A stretch of 64,000 bases of DNA from Micractinium sp. NFX-FRZ. Lineage: Eukaryota > Chlorophyta > Trebouxiophyceae > Chlorellales > Chlorellaceae. The position numbers and the translations under genes were made by a program. Shown one piece after another: positions 9,007 to 20,840 of the stretch; position 1 is the first letter of the stretch, and the number at the start of each line of letters is the position of its first letter. The notes beneath the pieces were generated by a model. It saw nothing but the letters and a program-made list of their open reading frames with translations, was not told the DNA's origin and ran no database searches. Where the stretch lies: positions 62,001-126,000 of the forward strand of contig JAPTJF010000138.1 of the NCBI GenBank assembly GCA_029339195.1, given 5' to 3'.

Positions 9007-11603
9007 ATGGCTTCCTCCTCCGTCACCTGCAGCGATTGGCAGCCGCGGCGCCCCACCGCGCCACCGGCCAACCGCGTGCTCGCACTGTTTGCGTCTTGGA
9101 GACCATCGCGGCGAGGCGCGCAAGGCCGCAGATCCCAGCTGCCTGCCGTCACCGCCGCTCCCGCCACCTTAGCTGCCGGCACTGCTCCTGGGCCACCCCC
9201 GCCAGGGCCGCCGCCAGTGCGGCCCATCCAGCAGGCGCCCTCGGAGCTCACTGCCGAAGGCTTCGTCCCTTGCAACCCCACACTCTCAGCTATGCCTCCA
9301 GAGCTGCAGCCTCTGCTGGAGGCAGCGGTGGCAGCCTGCCGCTCCGCCCTGGGCAGCCGCCTGCTTGGCGTTTATTTGAGAGGCAGCCTGGTGCAGCCTG
9401 GATGCTTCATCCCAGGCATCTCTGATGCCGACTTTCTTGTGCTGCACCTCTTAGATGGCGAAAGCTTTGCCAGCGGCAGCGCGCCAGAAGCAGCAGAAGC
9501 GGAGGTGGCAGCGGCGAAGGGCCTCCAGGCTGAGGCGGCGCGCCTGCAGCGCCAATTCCCTCGGTGCACCAAGGTGCGGCCTGGAGTCAGCCACACATGC
9601 TGCAGTGTAAGGCAAGTGCACATGCATTATCACGCACTGCCGCAACGCTGAATTGCAATCCTGTGCTCGACGATTGGGCCGCAGGTGGAGCTCCAAACGG
9701 TGCCGCTGCCACCCAGCTCTGCTCTGCGACCCTGGGCACAGCGCTGGCAGCAGCAGCAAGAGACAGCAGCAGGAGCAGGGGCAGCTGCAGGCTTGGCGCC
9801 TCTTCCCCCCTCAGCGCTGGTTGACCATGCGGCGCTGGCTTTCCAGCTGAAGACTCAGGTGGGCAGGGGCCAGGGCAGGGCTACCTTGGAAGATACGAGG
9901 GAGAAGGAGGCAGCCGGTTCGTTTCCCTAGTTTGTGCTGCCACTTCCTGTGCCAGTGCTCTGCCTGCTGGCTCATTGCATCTATTGTGTGTAGCCTGCCT
10001 TGCCTGCCCTGATGCCAACATCTTCCTGTTCTGCTCTGCCCCCTCTCGCAGGCGGTGTGCCTGTGGGGCTGGGACCTGCCGGCCCTGCTGCCGGACGTGG
10101 CGGCGCTGCCCCCGCTGCAGCTGCTGCCGGAGCTGGTCGACAGCGTGGCATCGGCGCTGCTGCACGCTCAGCAGAAGCTGGCTGATGCAGCTGCCGATGG
10201 TGGGGAGTGCGGTATGGATGACAGCCACAACAGCAGCAGCGGCAGCCAGGCAGCGTTGAGCGCTGCCGCCAGGGCGGTGCGCTGGGCGCTCAAGCGCTGC
10301 ATACGAGCGGCGCTGGAGCTGTGCCTACATGGCAGCGGCAGCAGCAGCAGTAGCAGCGCCTCTCGGGGCGCGGCGGGCAGCACAGCCGCCCCAAGCGGCA
10401 CAGCAGCAGCAGTAGCAGCAGTGCCACCGCTGCAGTACAGCCGGGACCTGTTCTGGTGTGTGCACTGCACCTCAGAGCGGCTCCCGGAGCTGCGGCAGCC
10501 GCTGGCCGATGCTTTGCGGCTCTACGTCGCGCTGTCAGACGGTGCTGCTGACAACGGCAGCACTGCAGCTCAGGCCCAACAGCGGCAGGCGGCAGTGGAG
10601 GCGGGGTCGCTAGCAGCTGCGGGGCTGGCCACGCAGCTGGACAGCATGTTTCTGCAGCTGATGCTGACAGAAGAGCCCGGCTGGCTGACACATCATACAG
10701 GTGGCAGAAGCAGGCAGAGGAGCAGCAGCAGCTGGGGGCCTGGCAGCCCTGGCACCAGCTGGTGGCAGCGGCTGCGGGTGCGTGCCTGGGCGGCAACAGC
10801 AGGCGGCAGCATGGAGAGCAATCTGGTGGGCGCGCCGCCGCCCCCTGTAGCAGCGTCTGTTTCCGGCCCTGTGCTGACTGTGGACTGGGTCCGGCAGGAG
10901 GCTCGAGAGCAGGCAGCCGCTCTCATTGCCGCTGCAGTAGCCGGCGGCGCCATTGCATCAGAACTACCTCCTCAACCGGTGCTGCTTAAGGGTGCAGCCG
11001 CGCACTGGCCGGCGGTGCAGCGCTGGTCGCTGGGAAGCCTGGCAGCGGCAGGGCTGGAGGGGCGCGCCCGGCTGGCGCCTTCCCTCATGTTTCCCTTCAC
11101 AGAGCCCCGCCTGGCTGCCCTGATGGCGCAGCAGCAAGGTGGGTGTGGGGCGCTCGCGGGGAGGGCCGTACTTGCGTGCCTGCCCACCTACCTACCTGCC
11201 CACCTGCCCACTGCCCCACCTGCCCAGCTTGCCAGCCCTTTGTGCAGACCCGCTGCGGTTCACAGTGCCCTCTGCTTCCTGTATCATCTCTCCCCTTCCC
11301 CTGCCTCTCATCCTGCTCACCGCACTTTCGCCTCCCTGTTGCAGGGGCACCCGCACTGCCCAGCTGCCTGATCAGCATGGGTGCTGCCGAGTTTGCGGCG
11401 CGCATGCAGCGAGGCAACCCCTGTGGGCTGCCGCCGCTCGTGTACGGCCACGTCAGCACCGACAGCCCTGCCAGCTCAGCGGGCGGATCACATGAGTATG
11501 CCTACTTTCAGGCGGAGCTGCCTCCCAGCTTGCTAGCAGACTGCGACCTCTCCTCCCCGCCCTTTGTGCTGCCCCTGGGCTGGCCGGAGAATGGCAGCAG
11601 CAC

Positions 11604-11639
<36 letters not shown>

Positions 11640-12445
11640 CCTGCACCAGACCCAGGCTGCTCGTGTGTGGGCGGGGCCGCAGGGCGCAATCTCTCCCACA
11701 CACTATGACCTGAGCCACTCCTTCCTGACCCAGATCAGGGGCAGGTGCGCTGGGTGCCCCTGCCTGCATGCAGTTGGGTGCTTTTGAGGTTGAGCGCCGC
11801 CTGGCATCGCCCTGCATGAGAGCTGCCCTTGCGGCTGGCTTGCTGGCTGCTGAACCCACCACGTATGTTGCCTGCAGGAAGCGCATGCTGTTCTGGGGGC
11901 CCGACCAGCTGCCGCTGCTGTACTTCTACCCAGGTCGGTGGGTGGGCGGGCATGGAGTGAAGGCGGCGGGTGGCAGCGAGTGGCTTGTCGTGTGACGCGC
12001 TCAATCACTGCACCTCCAGCCCAATGCCCTCCTCCATCCAACACGCCCATTAAATACAGTGCGCCCACCTGGCCCATGCAGACACCCACCTGCTGCGCCG
12101 GCGCTCACGCGTCAACATGCACGCCCCCCAGCCGGGCCGCTTCCCGCTGTTTGCTCGTGCAACCGCCCAGGAGGCGTTGCTTGAGCCGGGGGACGTAGTG
12201 TTCTTCCCGTCCAGGTGTGCCTGGAGCGTGGGTTTGAAGGTGTTGCGTCAGAGAGTGGCATGCTGTTAGCACGCCGCGCTGGGAAGCTGCCCAGCGCTCA
12301 GCAGGCAGCGCCAGGTTGTGCCATCTGAAGGCAGCTGCCTGGCTGCCGCACCGCCCGCAGGTGGGCGCACTACACAGAGAGCCTGGACTTCTCGCTATCC
12401 GTGACGTGCCGGTTTGGGGGAGCCAGGCGTGACCAGGGCGAGTGA
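9007..12445 (+). CDS. Nucleotidyltransferase - JmjC (cupin_8) fusion protein
   Basis: Exons: 9007-9573, 9685-9858, 10052-11138, 11345-11744, 11878-11933, 12082-12214, 12361-12445; 833 aa with every junction in phase. The N-terminus is Ser/Arg/Ala/Pro-rich, possibly organelle-targeting. Residues ~115-150 hold the polymerase-beta-type nucleotidyltransferase signature: LGVYLRGSL, then 12 residues after the GS pair, then DADFLVL. An all-helical part follows, with SRDLFWCVH and LPELRQPLADALRLYVAL, resembling the helical domain of bacterial adenylyltransferase-like enzymes. The C-terminal ~260 residues are a JmjC/cupin_8 oxygenase: PVLLKGAAAHWPA opens the domain, HYD supplies the HxD iron ligands, KRMLFWGP is the typical core strand, and WAH in the last exon gives the distal His. 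A polyQ run sits just before HYD. Substrates are unknown. I chose the start for the downstream ATG and the TATA box. Confidence 0.82.
11605..11637 (+). repeat. Uninterrupted (CAG)11 polyglutamine tract
   Basis: Eleven perfect CAG codons inside exon 4 of the nucleotidyltransferase-JmjC gene, in a loop shortly before the HxD iron-binding motif. Likely length-variable between strains. Confidence 0.9.
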
Positions 12446-12999
12446 GATGCGGCAGCGGGCAGCAGCAGGCAGGACGTCACAAGCACGGCATTTCTTGATG
12501 CAGCTGCCTTGGTGCCACACTGCTGCCAGTGCTGCGCACACGCCCCTTGCTCTGTGCACGATCTCTTCTGTCTCAAGCCGTGTATGTTACATCTGCCGAA
12601 GGCTGGCAACAAAGAAATTGAAAATGAAAAGAGCAAAGAAGGCGTTTGTGCAAAACTGGCGGTGATGGGTGGACTGCCATTGGAGTGGCGGCACAACAGA
12701 GCGGTGCTAGCCAAACAGGCAGGTGTGCTGTCTATGCGCAGCGCCCGGGTGCAGCCTCCGAGGCTGACCAGCGCGTGCTGAGGGGCGGGGAGGGTGTGAG
12801 TTGATGGGTGGGAAAAACAGGTAGTAAGGTTATGACCCGATTAATGAGCAACGAATAAAGATGGCGCGTCATCAATGATGCAAATATAGCACGTGCACAG
12901 CGGCAGCAGCTGGCGCGGACGTAGGGTGTTCCATGTGAGTGAGCTGACCCTGGCAAACATCTGTCGTATGCTGCACATGTGCTGGAGGCCTCCTGGCTC
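12446..12999. other. Convergent 3' spacer
   Basis: Lies between two gene ends facing each other. It holds both 3' UTRs and no recognisable gene. Confidence 0.5.
12587..12591 (-). terminator. Candidate TGTAA polyadenylation signal
   Basis: TTACA on the plus strand (TGTAA on the minus strand), about 410 nt past the stop of the minus-strand beta-helix gene. Confidence 0.35.
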
Positions 13000-15900
13000 C
13001 TAGTGGCGCCGCGCTGGCTGTGGCCTGGCCAGGTTGGGCACCCCGATGAGCAGGCGGAACTCCACGGCGCTCATATCGTCCTGTGTGAGCATCCTGCAAG
13101 GGTGAGAGGGTGGCTGGGCGGCGCGGTTGGCAGCTGGATGCTCAGCCGCTCCATGGGACAAGCAGCTGTAGCCACTGAGCTTGCGGTCTGTCAGCCCCTG
13201 CCCTGCTGGCAGCACCACAGTGTGGCTGTGCCCACCTTCTGGAGATGTTCCTTAGGCGGATGGCAACCTGGTGCTTGGCTCTGCATGCAGACCGAGTAGG
13301 GAGGAGCAGGTTGGCACGACCTGAGAACTGTTCGTGGTGTCGCTGCGCTCACTCACACCGCAAGCATGCCGGGGAGCTGCAGCAAGGCGCCAAGAACGGA
13401 GACCACGAGGCAGGTGCAGCAAGGGCGGCAGCACCAGCAGCAGAGTAAGAGGCAGGGGGCAGGCCAGACTCACATCCTGCCCTCATCTGTGAACCCCTCC
13501 ACCACGATGCCAGGGTTCAGCTTCCTGAGGGTCGGCGGCGTCTTCTGCTGGTTGCTGGGGCCCACCGACATGGTGGTGCCGTCGTTGTCACCGCTCATCA
13601 TGACGTGGTATGCATAAAACGTCTTCACCATGTCTGCAGGCGGGATGGGCGTGAGGGGTTGGCAGGTGCCAGCGGGCGCACACGCCGGCAATGGTGCTTG
13701 CGGACTGACAGGTACAAAAGCAGCTCAGCAGGCACACCCCGCGTGGGGGGCAGAGCAACAGCAAGGCAAGCGGGCGGCAGCTGCTCACTGGCTGGCCAGC
13801 TGCCAACGGTGGGCAGGCTCAGCAGGTTGGAGTTGGCATTCATGGGTTTAGTGCCTGGGCTGGGGCTGCAGGCGGGGAGGGGGAGGGGCAAGCACGCTGC
13901 TCAGATGTGCTGACTGCCTGCTTGGCTGCAGAGTCAAGCGTTACTTCCAGGGAATGGGCACATTTCGCCTGCGGGACGCCACCTGCCAGGGCACGGCGGC
14001 ACCCACTTCTCACACCTGGCCCACACACACCTGGCCAGCATTGCGACCACATGCTGCTGCAGCGCGTCCAAGCCGCCCCAGCTCAACGTGTTGCCGCTGC
14101 CCGCCCAGGTGACAGTGCCGCCAGAGTTGCCAATGTCCTGCCCCAGCCGCACATAGGCAGTCAGGTTCTTAAAGGGGCCTGCCGGGGGTGAGGTGGGGCA
14201 TATTGGGAGTGGTTGGCGGGGGCGTTGGGGCAGAGCGCTGCGCAGCACGCAGCGACTCAGGCGCCCCACATGCTCGGCCGGCTGCTGGTGCCTGCTGCCG
14301 GAGACTGCAGGCACACAGCCAGATAGGCAGCCATCCCCGCTCCCCTGGTGCCCACCTGTCACCACCTGCCAGCCGCTGGGGTGGGCATAGTTCATGGTGG
14401 TCACTCGGTAGTTGAGGCCCGCCACGCCGGCGGGGCAGTCGCTCCTCAGCAGGTAGTTGGAGGAGCCTGCGGGGTGGGCGGGATCAGGATGCGGCACGGA
14501 GTAAGAGAGGCACATGCCATCAACAGAACGACAGGACGGCACTATTGCTGGCAGGGGGAAGGCAGCTTCCTTTCAATCAATTGCATTGACATCCGGCAGT
14601 GTGCTTCGACAGCCACGTGGCGTGCACTCCCCGCACACTCTCCAGCCGTAGCCGCAGTATAGCATAACCTGCTGCGTTGCCATTGAGCAGGGAGTTCTCA
14701 ATCGTGACGTTGACCAGCGTAGGGCATCCCTTGAACCAGTTGATGTTGCTGACACCCGCCGCCGCCTTCACCAGCATGTACGACCTGCGCCATGCAGCAA
14801 GGCGGGGCGGAGCAGGGCAGGGCGCAAAACTTGAGTCAGTCAGCAGGGTCCGGGGGAGGGAGACATGCAGGATCGCAGGGTCATCCATGTGGTGCACGCA
14901 GCACAGCGCAGCACAGCACAGGGCATCACAGCGCAGCGCAGCGCAGCACGGTGGCAGCGCAGCGCAGCACGGTGGCAGCGCCAGCACACCGCTGCACTGC
15001 GGGTCCCACCTGAGGTACACGTTTTGCAGCAGCGGCCGGCCGCCATCAGTGGCCGGCTGCACGGTGAAGATGTTGTTTGATGCCACCACTGAGTAGGCCT
15101 CCACCTGCAGGAGCGCTAGCGCGGTTGATGATGGCAGGGGTGCTGAGGTGTCCGGGGGGAGGGTGGGGCACAGCTGAGGACAGGGCGGTAGGGAGTGCAA
15201 AGAGCTGTGCGCCAACGCCGCTCAAAAGCAGGTGGGCACACCCTGTTCACCTGTGTGTTCTTGATGGCTACCTGGGGGGACAGGGTCACCGCTGACTGCA
15301 CATACTTTATGTTGTGCAGGTACAGCCAGACGCCGGAGACGTCTGCAGGGCAGGGCGGGGCACGGCAGGGCAGGCAGGGTGGGCATGCTGGCGCTCAGGA
15401 GGGGGAGGCGGTGTGGAGTGCCAGCACACCCCGGCATGGCAGGGGCAGGCAGGCAAATAAGCAGGCAGGCAGGCAGGCAGGCAGGCACCCTCCTCCCAGC
15501 CCAGCCCACCTTGCAGCTCCACCGCAACCTGGAAGGCCTGCAGTCGGGGCAGGTCGATGCGGCGCCTGGCGTTGTAGTTGCCGCTGGCCAGCACCACCCC
15601 CTTGCTGTTGCCCCCTATGGGGTGGAGCTCTGCGTTGGGTCCCGACCTGCATTGCCGTGGCGGATCATGTGGGCTGGCTGGGGTGTGGCAGGCTGGCTCT
15701 GGCAGACCGCGGCCCTCACGACCAGGGTTGCAACTACGCTTTGATGGCATTGGCGGCAGCATGCAGAGATCCTGCAATGCAAGAAAGCTCAGCGACAGCC
15801 TTGGCTGCTCGGCTCACCAGGGGAGGAGGTTGGGGTTGATGTACCAGGGGCGCCGCAGGCCCATTGAGTTCCTGAGCACTACCAGGCACTTGACACCAGC

Positions 15901-17199
15901 GCAGGCAGCGGCAACCTGGTCCAGCCTGTCGCTGGCGGTGGCGCCGCCCCACCACTCGGGGACGACGTAAAACTCGGCTGTGCTGCCGGGCCGAAACTTG
16001 ACAGAGCCGGCGCCAAAGAACACCTGCAGGCAGGGCATGGCAACATGCAGGGTGCTGTGAGGCTGGGGGAGGTCGGGCTTCCTGGGCGTTGACGGCACGC
16101 ACCCCTCCCACTTGCCCCTGCTCCCATTTGTCGCTCAACCCACCTGCTTGTTGGGCAGCACAGGCTGCGCTGCCAGCGTCAGCACGGCACCCTTTGCAAT
16201 GTCGATGCCCACAGTACCACTGAGCACCAGCGGCTTTGTCAGCACCAGGCTGGCGCTGATGAGTACTGTGTCTTGTGACAGCAGGATGCTGCCTCGCTCA
16301 TCGGCCTTCTCCCAGCGATCAACAAAGATCAGGGCTGCAGGGGGCAACGAGCGGCAGCAGCAGCGCTGCGCAGTAAGTGGGCAGAGCCTATCAGTTGTTG
16401 AGTGCCAAGGACATGGTCGGGATGGCAAGCACGTCATTGCACAGGCATGATGTCAACAGCAGCTCCCAGACTGTGCGAAGCAGCGGTAGCTGCAGCCTGC
16501 GGCCTGGGCTGGCTCGCTGGGCACATGCAGGCAGATGCCACAGCATGCAGCCAAGCAGCAAGGCCGTCAAACAGCATTGCTCACTGGATTTGGGTGCAGC
16601 ATTGGCCCTCAGCAGGTCTGGAGAGCTGTCTGTGGGTGTCCCGCTGTTGGGCACCGACTGCGGCACGTTGAAGGCACGTGCCTCGTTGGCGGCTGGAGTC
16701 GTGCCGCATGAGCGTGCACCCTGCGTGGCACAAAGGAAACCGAGGGCAAGTTGGCCGTGAGTTCTGGGTGGCAGGGTGTATCAGACCCTTGATGGGAGCA
16801 ACAGGAGCAGACCGGGCTCTGTTGCAGGGGGGGGTGGGCCGCTGTCCCGGTGCAGCTTCTGCACACAGCTCCTGCCGGGGGCAGCACGGCAGCTGACCCC
16901 AGTGCAGGTGCCGCGGATGTGTTTTGAGTGCCGCACCTGAAGGAGAAGCTGGCGTCGAAGGCCTGGCAGCTCCGCTCTTGAGCCGAGTGCATGCCCAGCC
17001 TGGCCAGCCTGCAAACGGACGCAGGGACGAACGGTCGCCTGGCGGCGGGGGCGGGGCGGGTGCGGGGCAGCAGCGGCGGCAGTGCTGCAAGGCAGCCCGG
17101 GGCCGGATGGCGCGCAGACCCGCGCCAGTGCTACGTGTTACCTACTCCTGCACTCACCGCCGCCGCCTGTAACGCCCAGAAAAGGAGCACCCAGCACAT
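13000..17199 (-). CDS. Secreted beta-helix protein (pectate-lyase-superfamily-like), copy 1
   Basis: Exons (minus): 17199-17158, 17008-16937, 16720-16585, 16334-16144, 16023-15818, 15646-15510, 15342-15251, 15104-15010, 14784-14669, 14466-14356, 14178-14031, 13865-13789, 13633-13474, 13280-13236, 13093-13000; about 573 aa. Exon 1 encodes MCWVLLFWALQAAA, a signal peptide core. The body is built of short strands rich in Val, Asn and Gly with asparagine ladders (for example VNVTIENSLLNGNAAGY), typical of right-handed beta-helix proteins. It is a paralogue of the divergent neighbour at 17592: both have a GAV-L/F-V strand, a VPEWWG or LPEWFG motif and a matching GVVL...LPR block. Here the acidic TDD-like motif after PEWWG is not conserved, so lyase activity is doubtful. 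Exon 2 is the least certain part. Probably exported to the cell wall or matrix. Confidence 0.75.
14941..14982. repeat. Two 21-bp tandem copies in an intron
   Basis: Copies start at 14941 and 14962 and differ only at the last base. They sit inside an intron of the minus-strand beta-helix gene, next to CAGCA-rich simple sequence. Confidence 0.85.
15461..15487. repeat. (CAGG)n microsatellite in an intron
   Basis: About six to seven CAGG units inside the intron between exons 6 and 7 of the minus-strand beta-helix gene. Confidence 0.9.
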
Positions 17200-17591
17200 G
17201 TGCGAGTGGAGGGCGGCGGAACTGCAACCCGCTCTGTGCACAGCGCGTATGGCATTTGAAAATGTTCCTCTCATTTACCGCAGTCACATATGCGCGAATG
17301 GAGCTCGAACCCTGTGTGCTCTACTCGGGGCTTGCCTCTCCGGACGCGTGTCACGGTCACGCCGCCGAGATGCCGCTTCCTCTGACCTCTCTTATGCCTG
17401 CTGATCGATGTTATCGACATCAAGTAGCATGTTCATACGGTTGGAATACCTCCTCAACCACCTCCGAGTTCCTGCCGGACACCCAGAGCGGGTTTCGCTT
17501 GCAGGCGCAGCACACGCATCTGACGGCTCTCCCACCCATTTACAATCGTAGAAAGGGCATAACGAACCTGTCCTAGAGTAGGCGCACACCC
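17200..17591. promoter_or_regulatory. Shared 392-bp divergent promoter of the two beta-helix genes
   Basis: The two start codons face away from each other across this interval, so both promoters must lie here or overlap. It is AT-richer than the flanking exons. I see no clear TATA box for either gene. Confidence 0.6.
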
Positions 17592-20500
17592 ATGCTGCGC
17601 GGAGCTGACCTCCCCGCCGGCGTCCGGCTTCTTCTCTTGCTGGCCCTATGCACCCCGGCGGCCAGGGCGCAGGGCGGCGAGGCTTTCAAGGCCTGGGCCT
17701 ATCCGCAGGCTCTCAACTGCCCCCAGGTAAGGGGCAGCCTGGGCGGTCCTGGCCGCCGCCGCCGCCCAGCTGCTGCCCAGCCGCTGCCGCACTTGCCTCC
17801 ACACAGCATTGGTTGTGCTTGTTTTGCTGCACTCTGCAGCCCTGCCCATGACACCCAAACGGTATCCTGTCTGCACTCATGCCCTCTGGATCCACTCTGC
17901 AGCTGCCTTTTGCCCAGGGCACCCCTGCCGGCAGCGACGTGTCTGGGCTCCTCAGTTCGCAGAGCCGGTCCAGCCAGCTGCCAGGCCTGTTCTTCGTAGC
18001 TGCCGGCACCTACAATGTGGACCACAGCACCACCATGCGGAGGCCAGCTGTGGTGAGGAAGGGGGCAGTGTTCCGTGTGGCCGCGGGTGCCACGCTCACA
18101 CTGGAGCAGCCGCTGACTGCCGGCCCAGCCAAGGTGTTTGATGGCCCAGGCGGCGTGCGCTTCCGAGCGCAGGGCAGCATCCTGCCGGAGTGGTTTGGTA
18201 AGTTACCTGCACCTTCAGTGCTGATGCACCGCTGCCGCGGCTGTCCTGGCCACCTGTTGTTCTGCACCTGCTGTCCGCCATGCACCCCCGCCCTGCTGCA
18301 TGCCGCTGCTGCCCCGGCAAGCTGCCGTTCTGCGCCTGCTCCCCCGCCACGCTGCGCTGTGCCCTTTCAACCCTGCATGCCGGGCACGGTCAGGTGCTGT
18401 GAGCATGCCCATGTCTTTGCACCCCTGCCCCCTTGAATGCAGGTGCTCTGGGCAATGGGAAGGCTGACGATGCCCCAGCCATCCAGCGCGCTTTCCAGGC
18501 CGCGCACGACAGCGGCGTGGAGGTGCTCTTCAGCGCCAAGAGGGTCTACATGGTCGGCAGCACCCTTCAGAAGCTGCAGAACATGAGGATTTTCAGCGAG
18601 CCAGGTATGCTGGGCACGGGGTCTCATGCAGAGGTGATGGCGGCTTTGAGGAGGCGTGGCAGGAGGGTACAGTGCATTGAGGCCATACGGCATCCTGCAG
18701 CAATGGAGAAACCAACATCCTGGTCCCTTCTTGTGCCCTGCAGGCGCGACGCTGAGGGCGCTGCGCACAGGCATGGTGGGCATGGTGTACCTGCCTGAAC
18801 GCCACAACCGCCCCGACCTGCTGCCGCGCTTTGAGGGCTTCGCCACCGGAGTCGAGTTTGACGGGACCGGGATGGTGAGGGCCCTTGCCTGCCTGCCTGC
18901 CAGAGTGCTTGCCTGCCCTTCACCCCTGATGCTGGCGCACGTGATGGTTAGTTCAGCGGCGGGAACCCCATCGCTTTCACTTGCCTGCCAGCCCTGTCTG
19001 CCGCACACTCTGATACGCCGCCTGCCTGCCTGCCTACTGCTGGCCTTATCCCCCGCAGGCCCAGCGGCTCCCCCCTGACTTCCCAACCCGCTCATACACC
19101 CCTTGCCCAGGTCGACTCGTACACCCCCTACATTGGCCCCGCTCCTGGCAAGCCCTGCATTGAGGGCCTGCGGGTCAACGCGGATTCATGCCGAATCAAG
19201 TTTGGCGTAATTGAAAACTGCGTGACCGGGGTGCATGTCACAACGAGGACCGCCGCCCGCACTGTCATGTGAGTACTGCAGCCAGGCAGGGGGTGCAGGG
19301 CAGCAGCAAAGCAGCAAAGCAGCTGAAGGGTGAGGCAGGCGTGCATAGGAGGCAGTCGCCTGCATAAAGGGCCGAGTGCTGAGTGGCGCTTTATCTGCGT
19401 GGGCTGACTGCACCCCCTGGCGTGGCATTGTGTGCGCCTGCAGGCAAGGCCTGACAGTTGAGGGTGAGGCGTTTGTGGACACCACCGGCCAGTCCAAGCA
19501 GGTGTACCTCTGGACTGCTGCCAGCGTTGCAAACCCACCTTACTGGGACCACGGCCTGTATGTGTTGCACTCAGGCAAGTTGGCAGGAGAAGTTAGTTTG
19601 AATGCCTGCCCTCCGCCTGCCTAAGTACCTGCCCTCCGCCTGCATGCTCGCCAAACTACCGCCCACCCACGGACCTACCTGCCGCTGCCTGCCCGCTTTC
19701 CCATCACCTGCAGTGAAGCCGCACCCAAAGGCCAAAGGCTTTGCAGTCATCCGCTCCAACTTACTGTCAGGATCCAGGGGCCTGCCGTTCCACACTTATG
19801 AAATCGGTTCCCTGGGCGCACTGCCCGCCAGCGGCAAGCTGCTGGAGACACAGATGTGGAACTGCGTGCTGCGGGTGAACCCGCTTGCACCATTCGCGGA
19901 TGGCCAGCTCGACTACATCGGGGTGAGTGGACTGCGCAAGAGTGCTGCTTGAGTGGCTGCAGCTGGGAGACCAGCAGGCAGGGTGGGTCCTGAGAGAGTT
20001 GTGTGTGCAGTGCTGCCGATGGGCTTTCAGGCAGGCCACCCACCCTGCACTCATTCATGCAACAAATGTGTTGTTTGCCTGCACCTGCAGGGTGCGCCAC
20101 AGGGGCTGAACAGCTTCCTGTTTTCCGGCGCGGCAGCTCAGTGGACCAGGACACTCACGCTGTCCAACAGAGGCAACTCTCTGCGCACCTTCAAGGCCGC
20201 CAACAAGCTGACTCACACGCCCTGGCAAAACGTGCTGCGCGTGTCCACGCCAGCTGGCGCCTGGAAAGCCGGCGAGACGCGGCAGCTGTATTTGTGAGTG
20301 TGATGGACTGCCGATGCACTACGGCACTTACCATGTGCACTGCAGTTGTGGGGGTACTGCAGTGGCCTGCCCCTTCATGCTGACGCCTGGCTTTTAAGCA
20401 CATGCCCCGGCTCCCCCCGTGTCTCCTCGTCTCCCAGGTACCACCAGCTGGCGTATCAAGGGCAGCTGCTCTACTTGAATGTGGCAGAGGTGGGTGGCAG

Positions 20501-20840
20501 GCAGGCTGGCTACAGCCACCTCCTGGTGTTGGAGGGTGCGGTGCACAGCGCCGTGCAGGCCAATGAGAGAGGTGGGCTGGGGCACGCTTTGCACGACAAT
20601 TATGCTGCCGCTGGCAACTCTTCATGCGGTCCCGTTCTCTCCCTGCTTCCCTTCTCCCGCTGCCCGCAGTGGGGATCCCGCTGCATTGATGGCAAGCTGG
20701 CGGTGACCTCTCTCACAGACAACTCCCCCACCAGCAAGTATACTGGGGTGGTGTACGAGATCGTGGTGAATGTGGTCGCCTGCACTGCCTTCAAAGGCGC
20801 CGTCACCTTCCCCATCGCGATTGGCGCCCCGAGCGCATGA
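17592..20840 (+). CDS. Secreted beta-helix protein (pectate-lyase-superfamily-like), copy 2
   Basis: Exons: 17592-17726, 17903-18197, 18443-18604, 18744-18874, 19111-19268, 19444-19574, 19714-19922, 20091-20293, 20438-20489, 20670-20840; 548 aa, all junctions in phase. Residues ~11-27 are a classic signal peptide (VRLLLLLALCTPAARA) followed by AQGG. After strands such as GAVFRVAAGATLTLEQPL comes LPEWFG and then ALGNGKADDAPAIQRAF, close to the GDG-x-TDD-x-AIQ opening motif of Pectate_lyase_3-type beta helices (tailspike and polygalacturonase relatives). The rest is repeated short beta strands. The intron after exon 6 uses a GC donor (CAG|GCAAGT), confirmed by the phase of the V-K-P-H codons. 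Predicted to be exported and to bind or act on wall polysaccharide; the catalytic residues are not certain. Copy 1 lies head to head, so the pair may be co-regulated. Confidence 0.82.

Noticed and set aside
10055..11371. Separate protein starting at 10055
   Set aside because: This is exon 3 of the nucleotidyltransferase-JmjC gene read on into the next intron. The first codon is GTG, and exon 2 joins it in phase.
17290..17320. tRNA T-loop-like GTTCGAGCTC (minus strand)
   Set aside because: The flanking bases do not form a T-arm stem, and no acceptor stem or anticodon arm could be drawn.
20490..20571. Longer version of exon 9 in the plus-strand beta-helix gene
   Set aside because: Using the donor at 20571 leads to a stop soon after the start of exon 10; the donor at 20489 joins in phase to WGSRCIDGKL.
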